This document shows, piece after piece, positions 7,286 to 15,619 of a stretch of 64,000 bases of DNA. The notes under the pieces are model-generated. The model worked only from the letters and a program-made list of their open reading frames with translations, did not search any database and had not been told where the DNA came from. The first letter of the stretch is position 1, and each line of letters starts with the position of its first letter. The stretch comes from SIG607 sp045614505 (GTDB taxonomy: Bacteria; Bacillota; Clostridia; Oscillospirales; Acutalibacteraceae), in the NCBI GenBank assembly GCA_045614505.1, contig JAZLDA010000086.1, positions 35,705-99,704 of the forward strand. Reading direction: 5' to 3'. Both the position numbers and the translations under genes were made by a program.

Positions 7286-8596
7286 TTACTCCACCTCATT
7301 TCCTAAAATTTTATCCACAAATACATAACCGTCGTTTTCGGTTATGACTACCTTTACATTTAAAGTCTTTTCCAGCTTTTCCACCGTCACATTATCAAGA
7401 AACATATCGTTTTCGTGACGTAGCATAGATGAAGGAATAAGCAGTTCTTCTCCCAAATCCTCACCTTGAAGCTGATTAATAATATCAGAACCCGTAACAA
7501 GTCCGGCAACAGTTATTTTTTCTCCGAAAAAGTTGTTTTTTATCGCCTTTACAGTGCAGTCAAGATTACTGTACTTTTCTTTCACAAGCTCTATTGCCTC
7601 GCTTATGAGCGGAAAGGCGGCAACACCGGTTACAACGGTTCTTTTTTTACCGTCATACAGAATGTCGGTAATTCCTGTGGCTTTTTGTACTTCTTTTCTG
7701 AAAAGCGCCCACATACCAACACCGTTATCAAGCTGGTCAAAATCACCGTAAAAATCACTGCAAGGTATTTCTCGCTCTGCTTTTAAATAGAATTCATCCG
7801 AGCCGTAGAACTTTCGTACTGCGAAACGCTCTTTACATTTTTGTGCATATTCATCAATAATATCCAGCACTTCTCCTGCAGTTTCCTTATTATAGGGCTC
7901 AATTTCTGCAAGGCCTTCTCTGTATTTTGTCAGCCCCACAGGAACGCAGGCTACCGACTGCACGCTCTCCATTTCCATTAAATCGGCAAGGCTTCTTTTA
8001 AGCTCCTGTCCGTCGTTATAGCCGGGGCACAGCACAAGCTGACAGTTCATAGCAATTCCTGCCTCGTTAAAGCGCTTTAAAATTTCAAGGCACTGTCCTG
8101 CAAAACGGTTGTTCATCATTTTACAGCGAAGAGCAGGATTGGTAGTATGCACCGAAACATTTACGGGACTTATATGCATCTTTATTATTCTACTGATTTC
8201 ATGCTCTGTTAAATTAGTCAGAGTAATATAGTTGCCGAAAAGGAAGGAAAGGCGTGAATCGTCATCCTTAAAATAAAGGGTGTCACGCATACCGCGGGGA
8301 AGCTGGTCAATAAAACAGAATATACATTTATTTTTGCAGGAATGCTGCTTGTCCATAAGATAGGAGTCAAATTCCAGTCCAAGTTCTTCGTATTCACCTT
8401 TATTAATACGAATAGTTTTTACCTTGCCCTCAGCCGTCTCAATTTTTATCTTTAGGCGCTTTTCATCCTGATAAAAGCGGTAATCAAGCACGTCGATAAT
8501 TTCATTTCCGTTTATGGTGAGAATTTTATCTGAGCCTTTTATTCCTTTTTTTCTTGCGGGAGAATGCTCTGCCACCGCATCTATTTTTACTGCCAT
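7286..8596 (-). CDS. DUF512 PDZ/radical-SAM-like protein
   Basis: 436 aa. Order of parts: an N-terminal PDZ-like segment (HSPARKKGIKGSDKILTING), a radical-SAM-type cysteine motif C-x3-C-x2-C in CKNKCIFCFIDQLP, then a DUF512 C-terminal region. The family is widespread in clostridia and cyanobacteria and commonly lies next to der; no reaction has been established as far as I know. The frame opens at GTG 8608, but ATG 8596 is preferred because GGGTGGTGG sits about 7 nt upstream. Its last base abuts the der start. Function is unassigned; a redox or Fe-S role is inference from the Cys motif. Confidence 0.85.
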   Translation of the reverse strand: MAVKIDAVAEHSPARKKGIKGSDKILTINGNEIIDVLDYRFYQDEKRLKIKIETAEGKVKTIRINKGEYEELGLEFDSYLMDKQHSCKNKCIFCFIDQLPRGMRDTLYFKDDDSRLSFLFGNYITLTNLTEHEISRIIKMHISPVNVSVHTTNPALRCKMMNNRFAGQCLEILKRFNEAGIAMNCQLVLCPGYNDGQELKRSLADLMEMESVQSVACVPVGLTKYREGLAEIEPYNKETAGEVLDIIDEYAQKCKERFAVRKFYGSDEFYLKAEREIPCSDFYGDFDQLDNGVGMWALFRKEVQKATGITDILYDGKKRTVVTGVAAFPLISEAIELVKEKYSNLDCTVKAIKNNFFGEKITVAGLVTGSDIINQLQGEDLGEELLIPSSMLRHENDMFLDNVTVEKLEKTLNVKVVITENDGYVFVDKILGNEVE

Positions 8597-8617
8597 ACTT
8601 GCCACCACCCTTCACAG

Positions 8618-8650
8618 AAAAAAAGGCAGAGAAGAAATTCCCCTCTGCCC
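8618..8650 (-). terminator. Terminator after rpmF
   Basis: On the minus strand GGCAGAG pairs with CTCTGCC around a 12-nt loop and is followed by T7. It separates rpmF from the downstream DUF512-der-plsY unit. Confidence 0.75.
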
Positions 8651-8670
8651 CTTTAGTTCAAAATTTAAGA

Positions 8671-8853
8671 TTAGTCTTCTACCTTAACTACCTGACGGTC
8701 ACCATAGTAACCGCAAGCACTGCAAAGGCGATGAGGACGCTTATACTCGCCGCAACGGGGACATTTAACCAGTGCAGGAGCAGAAATCTTCCATAAATTA
8801 TTACGTCTTTTGTCTCTTCTCGCTTTAGATGTTTTTCTCTTAGGTACTGCCAT
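8671..8853 (-). CDS. rpmF: 50S ribosomal protein L32
   Basis: 60 aa, full length. Begins MAVPKRKTSKARRDKR, as is typical of L32. Has the zinc-ribbon form, with two Cys pairs in KCPRCGEY and LCSACGYY. The DUF177 gene lies immediately upstream on the same strand, the conserved yceD-rpmF arrangement. Confidence 0.97.
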   Translation of the reverse strand: MAVPKRKTSKARRDKRRNNLWKISAPALVKCPRCGEYKRPHRLCSACGYYGDRQVVKVED

Positions 8854-8882
8854 TTTAAATACAACTCCTTAATAATAAAAAG

Positions 8883-9386
8883 TTAATTTTCTTCTTTTAA
8901 TAAATCCGCCAGAGCCTGCAGACGTGGGTCTATCTGTTTTGTTTCACAGTTACATTTTCCGTCATTCAGATTTTTACCGCATGAGGGACAAATGCCCTTA
9001 CACTCACTTCGGCAAAGGTGCTTCATCGGAAAAGACACAATAACCTCGGTATAGACAAGCTCGTCCAAATCGAGCTTTAAGTCTTCAACCAAAATAATGT
9101 CATCGTTATCAGTTCCGGCGATTTCGGGAGCCAAGGACTTTTCAAGCGTCACCTCGTGCTCGGTTTCGGTTGGTAGCCCGCACCTGTCACAAGGGGCCGA
9201 AAAGACATACACCATACTGATTGACAGTGTTACCAGTCCGGCTCTGTTTGTTACCTCTCCTGTCACCGTAACGGGCTTTTTGAGCGGATATTCACCCATA
9301 TACTCAACATCGGAAAGATCAACAGAGTGTTCAATAGGAAGCGTATAATTCTCGGTAATAAACAGCTTTTTTAAATCAAGAATCAC
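8883..9386 (-). CDS. DUF177 (YceD-type) protein
   Basis: 167 aa. The DUF177/YceD family is linked to 23S rRNA accumulation and almost always precedes rpmF, as here. Seen: a beta-rich N-terminal part, a CDRCG motif and a C-terminal Cys pattern C-x3-C-x4-C-x2-C (CRSECKGICPSCGKNL), then KCNC. The start is taken at GTG 9386 and not at the further upstream codons of the frame: GGGAGG lies 7 nt upstream, and the consensus promoter (-10 at 9414-9419) places the transcript start near 9407, downstream of any longer start. Confidence 0.88.
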   Translation of the reverse strand: MILDLKKLFITENYTLPIEHSVDLSDVEYMGEYPLKKPVTVTGEVTNRAGLVTLSISMVYVFSAPCDRCGLPTETEHEVTLEKSLAPEIAGTDNDDIILVEDLKLDLDELVYTEVIVSFPMKHLCRSECKGICPSCGKNLNDGKCNCETKQIDPRLQALADLLKEEN

Positions 9387-9413
9387 ACATAGTCCTCCCA
9401 TCGTTGCCATAAT

Positions 9414-9442
9414 ATTATATCCAAAAGGGTAACTTTTGTCAA
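9414..9442 (-). promoter_or_regulatory. Promoter for DUF177-rpmF
   Basis: On the minus strand TTGACA (9437-9442), 17 nt and TATAAT (9414-9419) form a perfect consensus. It fixes the start of the DUF177 gene at GTG 9386. Confidence 0.88.
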
Positions 9443-9479
9443 TACCTAATTTAAAAACCAAAGAGAAAATATATTATTG

Positions 9480-9508
9480 TTGAAATTTCACCAAAAGAAG
9501 TATATAAT
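9480..9508 (+). promoter_or_regulatory. Promoter for the GtrA-like gene
   Basis: TTGAAA (9480-9485), a 17-nt spacer and TATAAT (9503-9508) lie 38 nt before ATG 9547. Confidence 0.8.
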
Positions 9509-9546
9509 AGCTTTGTAAGTATCCACTATTTTGTATGGAGCGTTAT

Positions 9547-9966
9547 ATGACGAAGTTTAAAGATATAGCAAAAAAGGTTTTCTTCTTTTTCTTCAGCAAG
9601 AGATTTATGATATATACTCTTATCGGAGCATTCAACACCTTTAACTGTGTTATCTTCTCCACCCTCTTTGCTCAGTTTGTTCAGGAAAACCTTGCCTTTT
9701 CCATAGGCTATATGATAAGCCTTACAATATCATATATATTCAACAGCATATTTAATTTCAGGCGCAAGCTTTCTTTTTTGCGGTACAGCAAGTTTGTGGT
9801 TTCCTACATACCCAACTTTATTATTCAGAACATTGTTACCTTTATATTCTTTAACCTTATAGAAGTCCCCGAGGTAATTGCCTATATTGTGGCGGCAGTG
9901 CTGGGAACTCCCGTGACCTTCCTTTTCTTAAAGCTGTTTGCCTTTGCAGATAAAAATAAAGGCTGA
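9547..9966 (+). CDS. GtrA-family four-helix membrane protein
   Basis: 139 aa with four hydrophobic segments (about 20-40, 45-65, 80-100, 110-130), the architecture of GtrA/PF04138 proteins. These are thought to help move lipid-linked sugars across the membrane for glycosylation of surface polymers. Conserved features seen: LIGAFNTFNCVIF in the first helix and ISYIFNSIFNFRRKL. ATG 9547 is chosen over 9535 because GGAG lies 6 nt upstream. No glycosyltransferase is adjacent, so the pathway is unknown. Confidence 0.82.
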   Translation: MTKFKDIAKKVFFFFFSKRFMIYTLIGAFNTFNCVIFSTLFAQFVQENLAFSIGYMISLTISYIFNSIFNFRRKLSFLRYSKFVVSYIPNFIIQNIVTFIFFNLIEVPEVIAYIVAAVLGTPVTFLFLKLFAFADKNKG

Positions 9967-9967
9967 C

Positions 9968-9991
9968 ATAAATAAATAAATAAATAAATAA
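9968..9991. repeat. AAAT tetranucleotide microsatellite
   Basis: About six tandem TAAA units start two bases after the GtrA-like stop codon, upstream of the oadB promoter. Confidence 0.9.
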
Positions 9992-10012
9992 GTAAAATTA
10001 ACGGGGTTTTGA

Positions 10013-10041
10013 TTGACAAAACCCCATTAATTTATTAAAAT
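10013..10041 (+). promoter_or_regulatory. Promoter for the first oadB unit
   Basis: TTGACA (10013-10018), 17 nt and TAAAAT (10036-10041). The -35 lies in the loop of an inverted repeat (GGGGTTTTG / CAAAACCCC, 10004-10025) that may also end the GtrA transcript. Confidence 0.75.
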
Positions 10042-10076
10042 ATGTAAAGTTTATAAAAATTTTTAAGGAGTGACTT

Positions 10077-11210
10077 TTGTTGGATTTTTTAGTAAACACG
10101 TTTGGATTCCTTTGGGAATTCGCAAGTCAGATAACCTGGCAGCAAATTGTTATGTGGATTATCGGCGGAACTCTTGTTTTCCTTGCAATCAAAAAGGAAA
10201 TGGAGCCCTCTCTGCTTCTTCCTATGGGATTCGGTACCATTCTTGTTAACTTTCCTCATTCTGCAGCAATAGGTGATGCGGCAGAGCCGGGATTCCTTAC
10301 AACCCTCTTTAATGCAGGTATCTCTAATGAGCTCTTCCCGTTGCTTCTCTTTATCGGTATCGGTGCTATGATTGACTTCGGTCCCGTGCTTACTAATCCT
10401 AAGCTTATGCTATTCGGCGCTGCAGCGCAGTTCGGTATCTTCTTCACCCTTTGCCTTGCAAGTGTTTTCTTCGCAGAAAACGATGCCGCTTCCATTGCTA
10501 TTATCGGTGCGGCTGACGGTCCTACCTCTATAGTCGTTTCTCAGAAATTAAACTCCAACTATCAGGGTGCTATAATGGTTGCCGCTTATTCATATATGGC
10601 GCTTGTGCCCATTATTCAGCCCCCCGTCATAAAGGCGCTTACCACTAAAAAAGAGCGTATGATTCGTATGCCTTATAAGCCTGCAAACGTTTCCAAAGCC
10701 ACCAAGATTCTCTTCCCCATTGTTGTTACACTGATTTCTTGTATTATTGCTCCTTCTGCCGCTTCTCTTATCGGCTCTCTTATGTTCGGTAACCTTATTA
10801 GAGAATGCGGAGTGCTGGATTCCCTTTCCGAGACTGCACAGAAGGTACTTGCAAACCTTATTACCATTTTACTCGGTATCAGCGTTGCGTCTCAGATGGT
10901 TGCGGAAAAGTTCCTGCAGAAAGAAACCCTTCTTATCCTCGGTCTCGGACTTATTGCATTTATTTTCGACACCGCAGGCGGTGTACTTTTCGCCAAGTTC
11001 TTAAATCTCTTTATGAAGGAAAAAATCAATCCTATGATTGGTGCGGCAGGTATTTCTGCATTCCCTATGTCGGGCAGAATCGTTCACAAAATGGGACTGA
11101 AAGAAGACCCTCAAAACTTCCTTCTTATGCATTCAATAGGCGTAAATGTTTCGGGTCAGATTGCCTCTGTTATTGCAGGCGCGCTTATCCTTAACTTCTT
11201 TATGGCCTGA
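10077..11210 (+). CDS. oadB: Na+-translocating decarboxylase beta subunit (first copy)
   Basis: 377 aa integral membrane protein of the OadB/MmdB/GcdB family, which couples decarboxylation of carboxybiotin to sodium export. Seen: N-terminal hydrophobic segment, LVFLAIKKEMEPSLLLPMGFG, FIGIGAMIDFGP, the conserved ion-site motif IIGAADGPTSIVVS (with the essential Asp) and the C-terminal GISAFPMSGRIVHKMG. Start TTG 10077 (or 10080) with SD AAGGAG. It is followed by a 46-residue membrane peptide, but no biotin carrier or alpha subunit is attached here. It may therefore share these with the complete pump at 14.9-18.5 kb. Confidence 0.93.
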   Translation: MLDFLVNTFGFLWEFASQITWQQIVMWIIGGTLVFLAIKKEMEPSLLLPMGFGTILVNFPHSAAIGDAAEPGFLTTLFNAGISNELFPLLLFIGIGAMIDFGPVLTNPKLMLFGAAAQFGIFFTLCLASVFFAENDAASIAIIGAADGPTSIVVSQKLNSNYQGAIMVAAYSYMALVPIIQPPVIKALTTKKERMIRMPYKPANVSKATKILFPIVVTLISCIIAPSAASLIGSLMFGNLIRECGVLDSLSETAQKVLANLITILLGISVASQMVAEKFLQKETLLILGLGLIAFIFDTAGGVLFAKFLNLFMKEKINPMIGAAGISAFPMSGRIVHKMGLKEDPQNFLLMHSIGVNVSGQIASVIAGALILNFFMA

Positions 11211-11224
11211 TAGGAGGTAATAAT

Positions 11225-11365
11225 ATGAATTGGATGAAATTTGTTGAATATCTCCCGTATATGGGAAAGGGTATGCTGGCAATAATAATTGTAATAGGAA
11301 TTATAATTCTCGTTACCGGCGGTCTAAATAAAATAATGAACAATATAATGAATAAGAAAAAATAA
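11225..11365 (+). CDS. 46-aa single-helix membrane peptide, possible mini gamma subunit
   Basis: ATG 11225 has a very good SD (AGGAGG, 8 nt upstream) 14 nt after the oadB stop. The product has one transmembrane helix (residues ~17-34, MLAIIIVIGIIILVTGGL) and a basic tail ending NKKK. Position and shape (a small membrane protein next to OadB with a G-rich helix start) recall OadG gamma subunits, which anchor the complex. It lacks the acidic/His C-terminal domain and is about half the length of the gamma subunit at 14929. Function as a gamma subunit is inference. Confidence 0.72.
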   Translation: MNWMKFVEYLPYMGKGMLAIIIVIGIIILVTGGLNKIMNNIMNKKK

Positions 11366-11368
11366 GCA

Positions 11369-11402
11369 TAAGTCGGCGGAAAAAATTTCCGCCGACTTTG
11401 TT
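11369..11402 (+). terminator. Terminator/attenuator between the small membrane peptide and pyk
   Basis: A 10-bp stem AGTCGGCGGA/TCCGCCGACT is followed by TTTGTTATT. No promoter is visible between it and pyk (start 11419), so pyk expression may rely on readthrough or on an internal promoter. Confidence 0.7.
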
Positions 11403-11418
11403 ATTAAGGAGATAAATT

Positions 11419-12831
11419 ATGAGAAAAACGAAAATAGTTTGCACAATCGGTCCTGCCTGCACCGACGAGAATGTACTAAGGGAAATGTGTCTGGCAGGTA
11501 TGAATGTTGCGCGCCTTAACTTTTCCCACGGCACTCACTCAGACCATCAGCAAAGAATTGACCTTATTAAGAAAATAAGGGATGAACTTAATCTTCCTAT
11601 AGCAATAATGCTGGACACAAAAGGCCCCGAATACCGTATTAAAACCTTCGAAGACGGTGAAATCTTTTTAAATGACGGAGATCCCTTTACCTTTACGGCA
11701 GAAGATATTATAGGAAACGATAAAAAAGTAAGTGTCACATACAAAGGGCTTGTAAATGACCTTAAAACCGGTGATAAAATTCTTTTAAATAACGGTCTTC
11801 TTTCTTTTGTTGTAACAGAAATAAAGGGCAACGACATCATTTGCAAAACCCTTATAGGCGGTGTTTTGTCTAACCGCAAGAGTATGAGTTTCCCCGGAAA
11901 GGTATTAAAGCAGATATATCTTAGCGAACAGGACAAAAGCGATATTCTTTTCGGCATAAAGAACGATATTGACTTTATTTCTTGCTCCTTTGTATCCCGT
12001 AAACAGGACCTTATTGATGTCAAAGAATTTATAAAGGCAAACGGCGGAGATAATATCGGAATTATCGCAAAAATAGAAAATCAGGCAGGCATTGACAATA
12101 TTGAGGACATCTGCAGTGAGTGCGAAGGCATTATGATAGGCAGAGGCGATATGGGTGTAGAAATTCCCTTTGAGTCCCTCCCTGCAGTGCAAAAACGTCT
12201 TATTACCAAATGCAGACTGCTTGGCAAGAGAATAATTACCGCCACCGAAATGCTGGAATCTATGATTCATAATCCCCGCCCCACCAGAGCCGAAATTTCA
12301 GACGTTGCCAATGCTGTTTACGACGGTACCAGCGCTATAATGCTCTCGGGCGAAACCGCCGCAGGCAAATACCCTGTGCTCACAGTCAAAACGATGTCTG
12401 ACATTGCAGAGCATACCGAAAATAATATACATTATGATAAGCGCTTCAAAAACAGTGCCTTCGAAATAAGAAACACCGTAGACGCCGTTTCTCACGCCAC
12501 CTGCACAATGGCTATTGATATTGACGCTAAGGCTATTGTTGCCTGCTCCATTTCGGGTGCCACTGCACGAATGGTATCCCGCTTCCGTTCTCCTGTGGAT
12601 ATTGTGGGACTTACCACAAACGAAAAAACCTACCGAAAGCTCGCCCTTTCCTGGGGTGTTATACCTGCCAAATGTGAACTATACAATTCTACCGACGTCC
12701 TTTTCTTTAATGCAAACCGCACCGCAAAGGATGTATTAGGACTTGAAAGTGGAGATAAAATCATCATTACAGGCGGTATTACAAACGGTTCTTCGGGAAA
12801 TACCGACACCATTAAAATAGACACAATATAA
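11419..12831 (+). CDS. pyk: Pyruvate kinase
   Basis: Makes pyruvate and ATP from phosphoenolpyruvate and ADP. 470 aa: the compact form without the extra PEP-utiliser domain found in Bacillus enzymes. Seen: N-terminal KTKIVCTIGPA, LNFSHGTH, MLDTKGPEYR, catalytic Lys region IGIIAKIENQAG, metal site GIMIGRGDMGVEIP, TATEMLESMIHNPRPTRAE and DGTSAIMLSGETAAGKYP. SD AAGGAG. It follows the first oadB unit on the same strand, plausibly linking pyruvate production with decarboxylase metabolism. Confidence 0.96.
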   Translation: MRKTKIVCTIGPACTDENVLREMCLAGMNVARLNFSHGTHSDHQQRIDLIKKIRDELNLPIAIMLDTKGPEYRIKTFEDGEIFLNDGDPFTFTAEDIIGNDKKVSVTYKGLVNDLKTGDKILLNNGLLSFVVTEIKGNDIICKTLIGGVLSNRKSMSFPGKVLKQIYLSEQDKSDILFGIKNDIDFISCSFVSRKQDLIDVKEFIKANGGDNIGIIAKIENQAGIDNIEDICSECEGIMIGRGDMGVEIPFESLPAVQKRLITKCRLLGKRIITATEMLESMIHNPRPTRAEISDVANAVYDGTSAIMLSGETAAGKYPVLTVKTMSDIAEHTENNIHYDKRFKNSAFEIRNTVDAVSHATCTMAIDIDAKAIVACSISGATARMVSRFRSPVDIVGLTTNEKTYRKLALSWGVIPAKCELYNSTDVLFFNANRTAKDVLGLESGDKIIITGGITNGSSGNTDTIKIDTI

Positions 12832-12834
12832 TTC

Positions 12835-12862
12835 AAAACGGTTCTTCGGAACCGTTTTATTT
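12835..12862 (+). terminator. Terminator after pyk
   Basis: Stem AAAACGGTTC/GAACCGTTTT with a TTCG tetraloop, followed by ATTTT. Confidence 0.88.
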
Positions 12863-12923
12863 TGTGTCAGTCACTCTTTTTCTGAATAGTATGTAGAAGA
12901 ATCATTCCATCTAAAAGAAAAGA

Positions 12924-14714
12924 GTGAAAAAAGTGATATATAAAAAAATAATTCTTATGGGCAACCCAAATGTGGGTAAAAGTACCCTTTTTAATAAACT
13001 GACCGGCAAAAAACAGCACACAGGAAACTGGGCGGGAAAAACCGTAGATACAGCTGTGGGCACATACAAGACCAAAATCACACGGTATTCGGTAATTGAC
13101 CTGCCCGGCATTTACTCCCTTTCTTTGCGTTCCCCCGAAGAAAAAATTGCAAAGGACTACCTTTTAAATGAAACCTATGACGCGGTGCTGGTAATATGCG
13201 ATGCAACCGATTTGTACCGCAATTTAAAGCTTGCTCTTGAAGTTATAAGTATCTGTCCAAGGGTAATTGTCTGTGTTAATATGCTTGATGAGGCGCAAAG
13301 AAAGGAAATATCCATTAATATAGACGGAATGAGCCGAGAGCTTGGCGTTCCGGTAATAGGCTGCAGTGCAAAAAAAGACGTGAGCGCGGTTAAAGAGTCT
13401 CTTTGCCTAATAGACAGTCTGCCCACGTCTACACCACACCTGCCCCACAGAGATGAGCTTATAAAAAAATACGTAACATATAATAAAAAGGATATAAATG
13501 AGAGAGACAAAAAAATCGATAAAATCCTCTGCGGCAAGTACACACGAATTCCCGTAATGATACTTTTTTTACTCATTATACTGTGGCTTACCGTAAGCGG
13601 TGCAAACTATCCTTCTAACCTTCTTTCAAAACTGCTTTTTTATATAGGAGATAAATTAGAACTATTAATGCTTTCCCTGAGCGCTCCTGCCTTTCTTATA
13701 GGCATTTTTGTTGACGGTGCGTATAACGTTTTGGCTCAGGTAGTATCGGTAATGCTGCCGCCTATGGCTATATTCTTCCCCCTTTTTGCACTTCTTGAGG
13801 AAAGTGGATTTTTACCCAGAATAGCCTATAATCTCGATTCCCATTTAACAAAATGCGGAGGCACGGGAAAGCAGGCTCTTACAATGTGTATGGGACTTGG
13901 ATGTAATGCCGTAGGTGTAATGAACTCCAGAATAATTCCGTCAAAAAAGCAACAGCTTATATCAATACTCACTAATTCCTTTATGCCCTGCAACGGCAGA
14001 TTTCCCACTATAATACTGCTTATATCGGTGATACTGGGTGGCACCGCCTCTTCATTTCTTGGAGCGACACTGCTTACCTTTTTTATACTTCTTTCCATAG
14101 TTGTCACCTTTGCGGTCACTTATTTTTTATCACGCACTCTAAAAGGAGAAAACATCTCACCAACCATAGAGTTGCCCACTTATCGAAAACCGGATATTTT
14201 CAAAACTCTTGCTGATTCTTTTCTAAATAAAACACTTCACATTTTAGGCAGAGCGGCAGTTGTCGCCGCGCCCGCGGGAGCTATTCTTTGGCTAATTAAT
14301 AATATCCGTATAGGAGATGCATCACTCCTTTCCTGGTGCGCTTCATTCTTAGAGCCTTTAGGCAAACTTTTATGTATGGATTCCGTTATACTCATAGCCT
14401 TTATATTAGGTTCTCCTGCCAATGAAATAGTCCTGCCCATAGCAGTGATGATTTATATGGGAGCCGGCAGTATGAGCGGCATTGGAAACGAAGAAATGAA
14501 GGCAATATTTATTAATAACGGTTGGGACGGATTTACAGCGCTTAGTGTGATATTCTTCTCCCTTTTCCACTGGCCCTGCACCACCACATTGCTTACAATA
14601 AAAAAAGAAACCGACAGTCTAAAATACACCGCACTGGCGGTATTCATACCCACTGCCGTCGGCACAATACTCTGTCTTCTTCTGAATTTAATAAAGGTTA
14701 TATATACCGGCTGA
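12924..14714 (+). CDS. feoB: Ferrous iron transporter FeoB
   Basis: Membrane Fe(II) importer with a cytoplasmic G domain. 596 aa, a compact FeoB (many are 650-770). Seen: G1 GNPNVGKSTLFN, G3 DLPGIYSL, a degenerate G4-like VNMLDEA, then two Gate-type membrane halves with GCNAVGVMNSR and LGSPANEIVLP, and the C-terminal WPCTTTLLTIKKETDSLK. No FeoA gene lies next to it. Start GTG 12924 is uncertain; GTG 12933 is equally possible, since neither has a strong SD. No iron-responsive site was identified. Confidence 0.92.
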   Translation: MKKVIYKKIILMGNPNVGKSTLFNKLTGKKQHTGNWAGKTVDTAVGTYKTKITRYSVIDLPGIYSLSLRSPEEKIAKDYLLNETYDAVLVICDATDLYRNLKLALEVISICPRVIVCVNMLDEAQRKEISINIDGMSRELGVPVIGCSAKKDVSAVKESLCLIDSLPTSTPHLPHRDELIKKYVTYNKKDINERDKKIDKILCGKYTRIPVMILFLLIILWLTVSGANYPSNLLSKLLFYIGDKLELLMLSLSAPAFLIGIFVDGAYNVLAQVVSVMLPPMAIFFPLFALLEESGFLPRIAYNLDSHLTKCGGTGKQALTMCMGLGCNAVGVMNSRIIPSKKQQLISILTNSFMPCNGRFPTIILLISVILGGTASSFLGATLLTFFILLSIVVTFAVTYFLSRTLKGENISPTIELPTYRKPDIFKTLADSFLNKTLHILGRAAVVAAPAGAILWLINNIRIGDASLLSWCASFLEPLGKLLCMDSVILIAFILGSPANEIVLPIAVMIYMGAGSMSGIGNEEMKAIFINNGWDGFTALSVIFFSLFHWPCTTTLLTIKKETDSLKYTALAVFIPTAVGTILCLLLNLIKVIYTG

Positions 14715-14733
14715 TATTTCAGTCGGTATTTTT
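14704..14733 (+). terminator. Terminator after feoB
   Basis: Stem ACCGGCTGA/TCAGTCGGT with loop TATT, then TTTTT; it overlaps the feoB stop. Confidence 0.8.
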
Positions 14734-14826
14734 ACATATAAGTAGTTGTTTTGCCAACAAAATAACCAATAATTTCATTTAATTTTGAATATTTTGATAA
14801 ATTTATAAAATATGGAAAAATTACTA

Positions 14827-14855
14827 TTGTTTATTGAACTAACTTTTAGTATAAT
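14827..14855 (+). promoter_or_regulatory. Promoter for the decarboxylase operon
   Basis: TTGTTT (14827-14832), 17 nt and TATAAT (14850-14855), 74 nt before the gamma subunit ATG. Confidence 0.72.
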
Positions 14856-14928
14856 AATATGGGTTAATTTGTATCTACTTTCAGTTATTTACTTTTAATT
14901 CAATATATTATATAGGAGGTAATCGAGT

Positions 14929-15204
14929 ATGAGCGATACATTATTCGTGTGTCTAATGGGCGTAGGCACCGTATTTGTTGGTCTGATTTGCATCATAATC
15001 GTATGTAAGATAGTCAGCGGCATAATACGGCTTTCTGAAAAAGCACCTGCAAAAGAAACTGCAGCATCTTCTCCTGTTCCTGCCGCATTAAACACTGAAA
15101 TTCCCGACAGACAGCGCCTTATCGCCGCTGTATCGGCAGCCATTGCCGAAGAACTCGGTACTGATGTTTCAGCACTGCGTATCACATCATTTAAAAAGAT
15201 TTAA
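14929..15204 (+). CDS. oadG: Na+ decarboxylase gamma subunit (OadG family)
   Basis: 91 aa. One N-terminal membrane helix with the family pattern MGVGTVFVGLICIIIVCKIV, a short Ala/Pro linker, and a C-terminal soluble part (RLIAAVSAAIAEELG). In known pumps the gamma subunit anchors the alpha subunit to the membrane beta subunit. SD GGAGG. First gene of a four-gene operon in the order gamma, biotin carrier, beta, alpha. It lacks the His-rich zinc tail of some OadG proteins. Confidence 0.88.
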   Translation: MSDTLFVCLMGVGTVFVGLICIIIVCKIVSGIIRLSEKAPAKETAASSPVPAALNTEIPDRQRLIAAVSAAIAEELGTDVSALRITSFKKI

Positions 15205-15229
15205 TTCAAACCAAGAAAGGTGAAAAACA

Positions 15230-15598
15230 ATGAAAAAGTATAAAGTTAATGTAAACGGCACAGAATATGAAATCACTTTAGAAGTAGTTGACAGTGCTGA
15301 TGTAGCTACTCCCGCTCCCGCTGCTGCTCCTGCACCTGCCGCAGCTCCTGCTCCCGCTCCTGCCGCTCCTGCCGCCACTGCTGAAGGCGAACAGGTTAAC
15401 AGCCCCATGCCCGGCAACATACTTGCAGTTAACGTAAATGTAGGCGATACCGTTAAGGCCGGACAGGTTCTTATGATTTTAGAGGCTATGAAAATGGAAA
15501 ATGAAATCATGGCAGGCGTTGACGGAAAAATCCTTTCTCTTAACGTTCAGAAGGGATCTACCGTTGAGACCGGAGCTCTTCTCTGTGTAATCGGTTAA
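15230..15598 (+). CDS. Biotin carboxyl carrier subunit of the Na+ decarboxylase
   Basis: 122 aa. An N-terminal beta segment (KKYKVNVNGTEYEITLEV) is joined by a long Ala/Pro linker (residues ~25-52) to a biotinyl domain with the biotinylation motif EAMKMENEI. The Lys of AMKM carries biotin and shuttles carboxyl groups from the alpha subunit to the membrane beta subunit. In many oxaloacetate decarboxylases this domain is the C-terminus of the alpha subunit; here it is a separate gene, as in methylmalonyl-CoA and glutaconyl-CoA decarboxylases. SD AAAGG. Confidence 0.93.
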   Translation: MKKYKVNVNGTEYEITLEVVDSADVATPAPAAAPAPAAAPAPAPAAPAATAEGEQVNSPMPGNILAVNVNVGDTVKAGQVLMILEAMKMENEIMAGVDGKILSLNVQKGSTVETGALLCVIG

Positions 15599-15619
15599 TC
15601 TCATTCGGAGGATAGACTG

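Noticed and set aside
12863..12923. feoA gene before feoB
   Set aside because: The gap is ~60 bp and has no frame; no FeoA-like SH3 protein is nearby.
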